Assembly: GCA_902728285.1 (NCBI GenBank)
Contig: CACVBU010001117.1
Location: forward strand, 682,001 to 746,000
DNA length: 64,000 nucleotides
Direction of reading: 5' to 3'
DNA from: Clytia hemisphaerica
Lineage: Eukaryota > Cnidaria > Hydrozoa > Leptothecata > Clytiidae
The notes beneath the pieces were generated by a model that worked only from the letters and a program-made list of their open reading frames with translations, was not told where the DNA came from and did not search any database. Shown one piece after another: positions 47,201-59,200 of the stretch (position 1 is its first letter; every line of letters starts with the position of its first letter). Both the position numbers and the translations under genes were made by a program.

Positions 47201-50200
47201 AATATTTAAAACATCTTTAGCCCCCACCTTTTTTTTAGTTTTAACGGTTTTTTTCTGAAGCCTTCGGTTGTTCTTAACTGTTTGAGTTTTTAGCCCTAAA
47301 AATATTCTTATATTTTCTTTTTGTTCATTTTGTGAGTATTTTACTTATTTTCTTAATAAATCGGGTATTTTAAAGTCAGCAAATAAGCCTTAAAGTGTTC
47401 TTAAGCAGCTCTTAATAGTTTGGTCACTAAAGCCTGATTTTCGTACCCGAGCTTAAATCTTATTGGCGGAGTTTTGTTGACTTCTACTAAATGATTGCAT
47501 TCCGAAACTTTGTAAGGGAGTAGGGAAATGTTGCAAGATGTTTTCGTTTCATCCTACACAAACTTTTATTAATGATTTTTCACTCGTGATGAGTAATGAT
47601 TCCAAAGAGAAAAATCCCCTCAAAAGTTGCCATTTCTTGCGAAACTAATTGGAAAGTGCCAATTGTTTTAATTAAATTTTTTTCCAGATTTTGTTTTGAT
47701 TATGGATAATGATGATGCTACGTTAAGTAGTTTTTTTTTCTGAGAACTCCGTTTAAAATAAACTGACGTCTCCAAAACTCGAATGACAAGGGAAAGTAAA
47801 AACCGACTGTAAACATTTTACGGGTAATGTGTTTTAGATTTACATCAAGTGTCGCATTATTTGCTCAAGTCAACAAATGGATTTTTAAGCCGTTGGCATC
47901 CTCTTCCATATCTTCTGTTTACCCTCTTTCCGCCCCAAGAGGGCGTCCCACCTTTCATTTGAGTTATAATTCAATCTCAAACAGTTTTGATTGAAAAATG
48001 ATAACCAGATTTTGATTATTCCTTTTAGTTCCACACTGAACCATTTGAAGTTGCAGTTTTAAAAACCGAAAAGTGGAAGAAGATCGTTGATGAACAAATA
48101 TTGAATTCGCAAAAAAACATTTCAGGTAAAACGATTTTATTTTCATTCCAAATGGGTTGAAATTTCTTTACACGCTTTTTTTTAAGAATAATTTCTATAA
48201 GAATATCAGGGTGAGATTTCAGAGTTAGACCAATAAGCCTATTGTTTAGAACAATAGAAAAATAAGAATAATGCTTACCCCCAGTCAAAGTACACTATTC
48301 TTATAAAAAAGCGTGTATATTATATGAAATAATCTTATACCATGAAGTCGGGTAACTTGCATCAGTGGAGGCTAACATGCATAGCCCTCAAATGAATGAT
48401 CAATCTTTCAAATTTTCAAAACAAATGGACTACGCAGCTCCGCTTGCAGCTCTACTCTACCATTTTTGTTTTGATTTAATTTTGTATTTTGATGACCAGC
48501 CAGGTCATTCATTTGAGGGCTATGCATGTTAGCTTCCACTGATGCAAGTTACCCGATCTCACGGTACTTATACAATACTTAAAATTTAAGTAAAAAGTGA
48601 AGTTGGGATAGCTCTTTCGAATACTAAAATGTCCTTCTTTTTTTATAAGGTGTTTTTGTTATAGTAACTGACTGTAGAATAATGGCATGCCTTGATCATA
48701 TTTTGGTATGGGAAGAATGTAATTAAATGATTAGTATTGGTAGAATTTATTTTAGAATAATTAAAATGCGCCAAGATCTAGAAAAAAACATTTTTCAGTA
48801 ATTCTCATTATTAGATTATTTATAACTGACTTCACTTCATGCGTTACGCATTATGCTTCGCCTGATATCTGATATCCACGCTAAAGCTCTAATGGAGCGG
48901 AACAATTCCCCTCGGAAAGGAATAACAGTCGGCCTTTGACATACCACATCCCCAGTCGGGTATCCCTGAATACGAGGGCCTGGGTTGTCAACCTTGATTC
49001 CCTTTCTGGGAGGTCAGGGTTCTATTCTCACTCGTGCTATGATTCACTCGGCATGTGAGTGTACTTCGCCCGGTTCAGCGCATGCCTTGTGAGGGGAACT
49101 GGGTACCATCACTTTGCTAAAAGAGTATGGGGAGTGTGCTAGGCATTGCATGTTGTGTGGTGACAATAATCACATAGGTTCAACACCTGCGAAAATGTAT
49201 GTCCTCCCGTGTAGTTAGAGTATCGTCGTCTATACGCCAATAGCTCTGTTGTGTCGCGAGCTCAGGGTTAGCAGTGTCTGGTAAGCGTGGTAATTCCCCT
49301 ATCCTAGGGTAGGTATCGATCCAGGGATAGGGCTTATTTCGGTTGATTTGGAGGATTAACTCTTCTCTTCTCTTCTCAGCTTTTTGGACCTACCCGGAGG
49401 TCCTATAAATTAAGGGCTCTGACCATAGTGAATTTTTCATAATTGCCGTGTTTAAAATGTGTTTTCTGACTGATGTAACCAACAAAACTATGGCATGTTA
49501 TACATTTTCTGTTAGACAAACTATTCCTGAATCTTAAAATCCAAAAATTGCATTGAAAAAATTTGATGAAGAAGAAAATGAAGACTTTTGCGAGGAAGAC
49601 TATTTCAACTTTGAAGAGCTTAGTTTCGGCGAAGAAAAAACATTTTGAAAAAATTTTCGCAGTAGATGGTGTATCTTTTACCGAACAATGAAAATTTTTC
49701 GGAAAATTTTGTAAATGCTTTTTTGTCTCGAAATCTTCAAAAGTGGTTTGTTCATCAATTTTCATCTGGATTTTGCTTAAAAAACAGTTAAAACTTTTGA
49801 CACACATCTTTTAGAAAATTTTCCGCAAAAATTTAAAAGATTCAATTCTTTGCGGACAGTGTAAAGAAATTTTGAAACAAAAAAGTTAATTACCCATTAA
49901 AACTAAGCACTTTTTGTAAAAGAGGGTGATGCAACATATTATTAACATCTTTTTAAAGTTCATAACGTCATTTTTGCAATTAAATTCTTAATTACTCTTA
50001 AGGGATTCGATTAAAAAGCAATTTATAAAGGCAATTCTTTGTTCAAAGTGTTAAGGAACCTGAAATATAACTTTTATGTTCAAATACCAAAATCAATTTA
50101 TGGACTATGGTCAGAGCCCTTAACTGAATGTTCGTCCGTTCGTCCGTTCGTTACAAACTTTTCTCGAGATTGGCTCATTAGTTTTTCCTGATTTTTGGCA

Positions 50201-53200
50201 CAAAGATGCAAAATGGTAATGCCCAAAATGTGACGGAGCCTGATTTTCGAAAAAAATTCATTTCCGGCCGAAATGCCGGAAATATGCCGGAAAACCGGTT
50301 TTTTCGCATTTTCTCAAGATTTTATTATTAATTTCTTCTGATTTTTTGCACAAAGATGCGTATTAGCAATGCCCAAAACTTGGCCGAGTCCGATTTTTGA
50401 GGAAAAATCTTTTCCGGTCGAAAATGCCGGAAATATACCGGAAATCGCCGTTTTTGCAGATTTTCATCGGACTTTTTCTTATATTTCGTTGTTTTTTCAC
50501 ACAAAAACATTATTAATAGCAATATCCACGATCAAGCATGGTTCAATTGTTAATAAAATTGATTTTTGAAGCCGGAATTTTCTAAAAATCGCCGGAACAG
50601 CCGATTTTCGCCGGAAAAACGGTATTTCTTGAATTTCTTTCTCTACTTTATATTTTTTTATGAAATTTTGCACACTGATGCAAAATGTCAATACCTAAAT
50701 TTTGACGGGGCCCGATTTTCGAAAAACATTTTTTTCCGGCCGAAAATGGCGGAAATATGCCGGAAAAACTGTTTTTTTTCGCATTTTCTCGAGATGTTAT
50801 TATTAGTTTTTTCTGATTTTTTGCTCAAAGATGCGTATTAACAATGCTCAAAACATGGCCAAGTCCCGTTTTTAAGAAAAAATTTTTTCCGGTGGAAAAT
50901 GCCTGAAATATGCCGGAAAATCGCCGTTTTTCTTTTCTAGATTTTCATTGGACTTTTCCATATAATTGGTTGTTTTTTTCATTCAAAAACAATCAATACA
51001 ATGCCCCACCATCAAGCATGTTTCAATTTTCAATAAATTGATTTTGAAGCCGGAACTATTTTAAAAGTCGCCGGAACAACCTATTTCGCCGGAAAGACAG
51101 TATTTCTTGAATTCTCCGAGCTGTACTTTATATATTTTTATAATTTTGCACACTGATGCAATATGTCAATACCTAAAATGTGATGGAGCCCGATTTTCGA
51201 AAAACATTTTTTTCCGGCCCGAAAATCCGGAGATATGCCGGAAAAACCGGTTTTTTGACTTTTTCTCTCGAATTTTCATTTTAGTTTTTCTGATTTTTTG
51301 CAAAGATGCGTATTCGCAATGCTCAAAAAATGGCCGAGTTCGATTTTTGAGAAAAAAAATTTTCCGGGTGCCGGAAATCGCCGTTTTTGCAGATTTTCAT
51401 TGTATTTTTTCCTTGTATTTCTATGTTTTTCACACAAAAACATTATTGATAACAATGCCCACCATCAAGCATGATTCAATTGTCAATAAAACTGATTTTT
51501 GCGACCAGAACTTCCTATTTATATTTTCCCTACAACCCTTCTCTCTCCCCCCCCCATCAACAATCAATGATGAATTTATTGTGTTGTGTATTTTCGCTAA
51601 ATGCTATATTTTCTGACTGATTTTTCTTTTCGCATTGCTATCAATGCTAACTAACTTTCACCATCAGGTAGGTCCATTCATGTTGCTTGTTTCTGATTTT
51701 TTTATCAAAGATGCGTATTAACAATGCCCGAAACATGACCGAGTCCGATTTTTGAGAAAAAAATTTTTCCGACGGAAAATGCCTGAAATATGCATGAAAT
51801 CGCCGTTTTTCTAGATTTTCATAGGACTTTTCCCTTTTAATTGGTTGTTTTTTCATTCAAAAACATTATTAATAGCAATGCCCACCATCAAGCATGTTTC
51901 AATTTTCAATGAAGTTGATTTTTGAAGCCGGAACTATTTTAAAAGTCGCCGGAACAACCTATTTTCGCTGGAAAGACAGTATTTCTTGAATTTCTCGAGC
52001 TGTACTTTATATTTTTTTATGAAATTTTGCACACTGATGCAATATGACAATACCTAAAATGTTCATTTAAAGCCAACTTCGAGAATAGAAAACAAGTTTA
52101 TTAATGATTGAAATTTGTCCTTAATTACCTTTTAGATCAGCAGTGTACTGTACTGTTCTGTGGTGGAAAGGATGTTGGTAAATCGAGTTTTTCGAAATTC
52201 ACAGTTAATCGTCTATTGAACAAGTAAGACAAAACATATTTAAATTTTTTTCAAAAGAATAATCTTTATTTCTCGAAACACAAAACAATTTGACAGAAAA
52301 TTATATAGCGCTTGAACGTACAGACTTGCGAACTAACAGATCCGTGCTCATGTGCGGCTTTGTAGAGGTCTGCGATCTAGACTATGCTTTTTTCAGTTCA
52401 AAATTTTTAAAGCAAGTGTCTTTCGAAAGGTACAGGGAGTACCACGAAAAAATATATATTTGAAATTCAATTTTGCAAGGTAAATTACATTATAAATAAA
52501 AATGGCCGACAGAAAGTGACAATAAATCGCTTGTTGAGCTTATATACCGATGGTTATTTTTGACCGACGAATAATTCTTATCAAATTATTTCTTTGATGA
52601 TTTTTCCGTTCAAAAAATAACTACGACTAAGGATTCCTACGGAACACAAATGAAATGACTTCTCATTTTATTGTGGTAATTTACTCTGTTTCCTGCCTTA
52701 TTAAAGGAAAATCAACCATGCTAGCTTAAAAGAAGGCTACATGCATCCCCTTTGATATGTTTTGATATAGGGGAACTTAAAGAAAAGTATCTTTCATATA
52801 AAACTAATTGAGTTTCTAAAACTAAAAAAACCAAAGACGGTAGTAATTCTCGGCCTGGAATTATATACATCACCGATATCAAAATCAATTTTGGGCATGC
52901 GCCTAGCCTAGCTTAAAAGTTTTATGGAGTTTGTTTCTGATTTGAAGAGAGACTTTCATTTTGTTTCAGACAAGAATCAGTGTATTTCTTGGAGTGCGAT
53001 TGCGGACAAACGGAATTCACACCCCCTGCGGTTTTATCACTGGTCAAAATCACAAAACCACTTTTCGGAACTACTCATATAAAACCTGTAAAGTAAGTCA
53101 TCTTTTTTATAATAAACTACTTTTCGTACCCACGTCTTTCTTTTGAATACCAGAGATTGCGAGAATGTCGTAAAAACTGCATCATTTTTTGCTTCTAAAG

Positions 53201-56200
53201 ATACACCCATTTTTATAAAAAACTATTTCATAAGAACACGAGGCTGAAAACTGGCCAAAGCCTAAGAATAAATTATGAACAATATGAGCCTCAGACTTCA
53301 GAAATTACTAAGACAGTATTGACATTTATGTTTTTAATAAAAAAGTGTCTTTTCTTTCTGACTGTTTTTAATTAAAGAAACTAAGCGTATTTAGAACACC
53401 CTTTAGATAGAACAAAAAAATGAAAAAGTTAGGAATAGCCTAGCCTGAGCCAAAATTTACTGGTTCTTATAAAAAAGCATTTTTCCTTTAGAGCTTTTTT
53501 CTATGGATATATATCAACGAAGGACAATCCGAATGATTACATCCATCTTCTCAAAGAACTTCATCAATTTTATTTGAATGAATGTGATACACAGGCACCA
53601 CTGATCGTCAATACTCAAGGCTGGGTCCGAGGTGAGTTTGATGTTTAAGTTCAGACGGAAGCACTTTTAAACCCAAACGAAAATAAACTAAATTCTGTTC
53701 TATGAGAGCATAACATTCCGAACATTTTGATACATTGCTATTGAAGTTAAAAAGATATCATTTAAAATTATGCCGTGTTAGAAGTATAACTTTGTTTGGA
53801 TCTGGGGGGAGGGGACTCGAACCAAGAGCGACTGCACGTGTGGCTAAAAATTAGGCCTTTGAAATGGGACCCTTACAGTACAGAGAAAATTTAGTTTTAC
53901 TTTATAAATTTGAGTAAACTTGGATGAAAATCGATCAAAATTTCTGATCATTTTAAGGCAAAATATGGTCGGATTTTCCCAATTTTACACCCTGAGAGTG
54001 CATCTTTTCTCATCTTTGGTTCATTAAGACCCTTTACAATGCACTTTGGGAAGCTTGGAAAAAGACCATAAAAGGCCGTCCGTAGTACGTTCGGTCGTTT
54101 ACTTGAGACTTTATTTGAGGATAGATTGACCTACAAACGTTTTTTTACAATCATATTCTGGAAACCATGTCACTTTAAAAATGTGAATATGTCTTTGGCA
54201 TTTTTTGGTATTCATAATATTCAAAACTGAAATGACTTTTTATTCTTCATGATTATGTAAATTTAATGAGTGAATAAGTGTTTGCGATGATAAACTTTTT
54301 GTAAAGGTTCACTTGTCTACAGGTCTTGGACTTTCATTATTGATTGATTTGTTACGAATCCTGGATCCGAGTCATGTGGTACAAATACAGTCAGATCAAG
54401 AGTCGAGAAATTTACCCTTTTCATTGGACGATGAGGTTATTGACACAAGTCATGGATGGGTAACAACATCTGAAAGGTTTGCAATTTAATATCTTTCAAT
54501 TAAGGTTCCTTCGTTTAAAGGGCTCGTTAGAAGGAAGGTGGATTGTTGAAATAAGCGTAAGCGCTAAGAATTTCCGAGGTACCTTAGCTGTAAAAACATT
54601 TTTGCGAATTTTGGCGAAAGTAAATGTCCTTGAAGATTCAGGGCAATTCGCGAAAGTTTATGCTCGCGAAAAATTCTCAAAAAAATTGGAAATTTATAAA
54701 ACCTCGAAATCGTAATCAATATCACATTTTTTTGGCATATTTTTATCCTTTCGTGCCTTTTTAAAGTCGAATAGCAACCGTCTTATTCCTATTTAAGGAA
54801 TATTTTTCACCTATAAGGCAATTTTCATTCAAAAATTCTCATTTTTATCCAACGATTCGCGAAAGTTCATGCTCGCAAAAACATTTCTTCCTCAAATTCA
54901 AAAGTAAATGTCGTAAATTTTGCAATTTTTCGACCTCGCAAAAGTTTCTACTCGCGAAAGTTTGTACGCCTAAAGTATATAATTTCATAGTATTTTATCT
55001 ACCTTGGGATGATCCACTTTTGTTTAAAAAAATGCAAAGTAAACAGTCAGACCAAAGAAGGGGTACTAATACGTGGGACTCATTTTTTAGAAAATTTTGC
55101 GAAAAAGTGACCCTGAAAGTGACCTCGCCTAAATGGGACTAAAGTTTTCACTCTTTCCCCAAATGCTCTATTTCGGTGTTCCCCTACCTGGGACTCATAG
55201 AGGGGGAAAAGGTACCCTGACCAGCGACACATCTCCGTACCTCTTTTTGCCCAAGTGACCAAGTGGCTAGAATCATTACAAATTCCAAAGGTGGAACAAA
55301 TTACCTTCATCATTTTTTTCCTGGCATGAGCTAAACCTCTTTACACATCCTCTCGCAGGAGAATCATTTTTAAGAAGTAGTAAATTTCGACTCGGGCTGG
55401 GCTGTTCTTAATTTTTTGAAATTTTCAGGCTTATTTGTTCATGCCATCTTCTTAATACGTTTTGTTTCTCTACTTAATCTGTTAAAATCAGCACTGTTTT
55501 TGTAATTTCTGAAATCTGAGGCTCGCATTGTTCTTAACTTGTTCTTAGGTTATGGCCAATTTTCAGCCCCGTGTTCTTGTAAAATTATTCTTATAAAAAT
55601 CAAATATGTCCTCTACTACCTTGTTTATGAAAATATTTTTCGTTTCAATAACAGCGTGGGAAGTTGCAGACAACAACGTTCATTCATCACACTGGACACA
55701 GTCAAACAAACTGATAGCCTACAGTAAGAGATTCATTGTACATCCGATAAGGTTAAAAAACCTGAAAATTCTTCCTAAAAACTGAATCTGAAGCGAATGT
55801 TATGATTAATGGCATATTTCAATTCATTGCGATTGTTTTTATTTCAACCAATCACTGCACTCAAAAGCTCATTTAATATTCATCTAAAATCGGGATGAGA
55901 ATCGTCAATACGATTCCCAAAGATTGGTATTTGCCGGAAAGATTCTCCTTAGTAGTCACAGCCCTTAGAGTGAACACTTGCTTTGAGGAATCAGGATTTT
56001 CCGTAGATTATTATACTTCAATTCGGCAAGGTGACGTTTTCCACAAGGCTTCCACAGGGTGCATGACAGGTACGCGACTATTCTAAGCAACGCTTCCATT
56101 CGAAGCCTGTGATTAAAAATCATGAATACCAGAGTATTTTTCTCTAAATCACAAGCAAAATCAGGCAAAATCTCGCCCTTTTGAAAAAATTATCGCTTTT

Positions 56201-59200
56201 TGAATAAAAGCAGCCTTACTGCCATGAATGATTGTGAAAAATCCCTAGGTAGGAAATTAAAATACTAGGGTGAAAAGTTTACTTTTGCATTGGTCTACAA
56301 AATGCACATGGTTTTGAGACCCCGTTCGTCAGCCCGTGACCCCGTTCTTAGTTCAAAGACAAGCGTTGTCAAACTTTACACCGGAAAAGCTGCGATATTT
56401 GACAGCTTTGCTGAGTTTGACAACGCTAAAGTTGCGAAATTTCGCAGCGCTGTCATTCTATGCAATTTCCTGAACTGTCTTAGCCGTACTTAACTTGGGA
56501 TTTTATCACGTTTTACATCTAAACTCGTGCATTAATTTTTCTAATTCATAGTAAAGGGGTTTTCACAAGGAACAGAAGCATCACCAGATATTTCACTCAA
56601 ATGTACCACCATCCAGTTGATGTTGACCAGTATTGGATACCACCACCACTATCTACCATAAAACCTTACGTCATCAATACCAGTGATATTGCATTGCATA
56701 TTATGAACCAAAATGTAAGACTGGTACAATTTAAAATACATCCAATCAAATCAATCGAGTTATTAATCGAATCAAATCTAAATGCCATGAATTTAAAGTT
56801 ATTTTTTCTTTATGATATAAAAAAGTGATACGTCTCTTTGCTATCAACGTAGAATTAACAAAAGAATTTCTCAAAATTTGTGTGTACCGTCCGAAATAGG
56901 AGAAAGATGTTGCTGTTTTTTTAAGCAAATGGTCGGAGATAGGGGACGAGATACGTTAAATGATATCATTTAATCAGCCGAATTAATTAGCGATAGTCTT
57001 ATAATCCGGGGTGGTCAAAAGAAACAAGAAGCCTGTTGGCTTGAAGGCCCAGCGAAAAGTAACGTGTTGAAAACGAGCGTGCAAAACAGCAAATGTATGA
57101 CCCTGTTGACATGGATCAAAGTGAAGACAGGGAAAATTTTTCCAAAATCACCGCTGTACTTCTCATTGGTTAGACGCTTGAAATTTTATTGAATGGTCTC
57201 CTACCAACCGGCGCAGGTTCACCCGGTTGAATACTCTCAGGTACCGTGAGATTGGGTAACTTGCATCAGTGGAGGGTAACTTGCATCGGTGGAGGGTAAC
57301 TTGCATCAGTGGAGGGTAACTTGCATCAGTGGAGGGTAACTTGCATCAGTGGAGGGTAACTTGCATCAGTGGAGGCTAATATAACATGCATAACATGCAT
57401 AGCCCTCAAATGAAAGACCTGGCTGGTCATTAAAATACAACTACGCAGCTCCGCTCGCAGCTCTACTGTAGAGTACATTTTTGTTTTGATTTAATTTTGT
57501 ATTTTAATGACCAGCCAGGTCTTTCATTTGAGGGCTATGCATGTTAGCCTCCACTGATGCAAGTTACCCAATCTCACGGTACCTAATAGTTGGGGGGTTT
57601 GGGATAAGCGGGGTGAGGTTGGAAAAAATCTCAAAACTTAATAAGCGGAGGGTGAGTTGGAATAAAAATGTCCTAGGTGGAAAATTTCCATAAATTATGC
57701 GCGCCCATAGAAAAATATTTTTAAAAACCCGCGAATAAATAGTGAGTGGGCGCTTTTTAACCAATTAGGTGCACTCACATATTCATGGAGAAATATCCCT
57801 GCAGGCATGTTAGTTGGACCAGACCGTAAACCAGAAAAATAATCTTTAAAAAACTAGACGATAAAATAGTTTATGGTCTGCATATCAAGGCTAATATAAT
57901 TCATGAGATTTAATGTGAGTTAACAGTTAATGTGACAGATCCAGAAATGACCATTTTCACTGTTCATGCATTGTAACCATGAAAAATGTTTCAATCTAGT
58001 TCAAATTTACCCATGAGCTGCATTTTAGTGTCAATTAACAGATTCCAGAATCAGTTTATACTTTAAATAATCATGTGAGTCGAGTTTGAAAAATCAAGCC
58101 ACCGATCGTTTAATGCGACAGATCCAAAAATACCCATTTTATTTAATATACGTGTAGAATCATGAAAAAAGTCCTAATCTTGTTCAAATTTACACATGAG
58201 CTGCATTTTAGTCTCCATTAACATGATTCCATAATCAGCTTATTTGAAATAATTCTGTGTCGAGTTTGACAAATCAAGCCACCAATCGTCAAATGAGACA
58301 GATCCAGAAATAACCATTTTCACGCGTAGCATCATGGAAAAAGTTTCAATCTTGTTCCAATTTACACATGGGCTCCATATTAGTGTCCATTACCAAATTC
58401 CAGAATCAGTTTACTTGAAATAATTATGTGTTGAGTTTGAAAATCATACCACGTCCCACCACTACTGACCACCGTTGTCTTGTTAACAGCCTCAACAGCG
58501 ACAGATCCAGAAGTGACTGTTTTCTTATGTAGCATCAAGAAAAAAGTTCCAATCTTATTCAATTTTACACATCAGCTGCATTTCAGTTTATTTATTTCTA
58601 TATCAGAAGCCATTATTTCCTAAAAATTTATAAAGTCTTTTTGACCATGAAAACAAGAAACTAAAAATGAAAGTGATTTAAGGTAGAACTTTCACTCATA
58701 AAACTTTATGAAAACTTGAGCAAAGACTTTAAGATATGGCAGAATGTTGAAAAAGGTTTATAAAGAAAAATAATTACAAAATTTCTTTGGTTTGAAAGTC
58801 TCTTGACCACTAAAGCAAAGAAAATGTTCAAGAAAGTATGAATCAACCTCCTCGCTTCGACCGCCATCTTGTTTTGTTTTGAAAATTGTTTTGAAGGAGC
58901 GCGGAATCAGAAAATATATCTTTTATAGCCAGTATCCGACTTTAGCCAAGCTTTTCCTTCTCCAGACGGCAAAATTAAAAAGTTTGTTACTGGTTTTGAG
59001 CGCCGTTTCTACCAAAACGGACAGACAGATACACGGACGGACGGAAAAGTGCTAATGAAAGGCCCTATTGCTAGCGCTGGGCCAATTAATGTCAATTTGG
59101 GTTCGTTTAAGTTCGACTTTTTTTAAATCTTTTTTCTTTCCACTTTCAGGTGACAGAAGATCTTATGTTGATGGCATTCAATGTTTCTTTGGTTGCCCTT

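Larger units (their letters stand above)
28804..48028 (+). other. Giant NOL9 intron (19.2 kb) containing two genes
   Basis: Donor CAG|GTAAAA at 28804 and acceptor CCTTTTAG at 48028 are both phase 0, so no coding is missing between them, and the joined product has the expected family length. The intron holds a same-strand secreted-protein gene and an opposite-strand four-TM gene. From 28804 to 31671 no gene can be supported: the sequence is AT-rich, with GATTCGATTG-like fragments around 29400-29530. Confidence 0.8.

Noticed and set aside
49403-49807. 134-codon minus-strand frame
   Set aside because: It is the complement of the acidic fossil frame inside the TTAAGGGCTCTG element and shows no coding signature of its own.
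51107-51616. 169-codon open frame
   Set aside because: It lies within the CCGGAAA higher-order array and is low-complexity F/I/K-rich, as expected of AT-rich repeat DNA.
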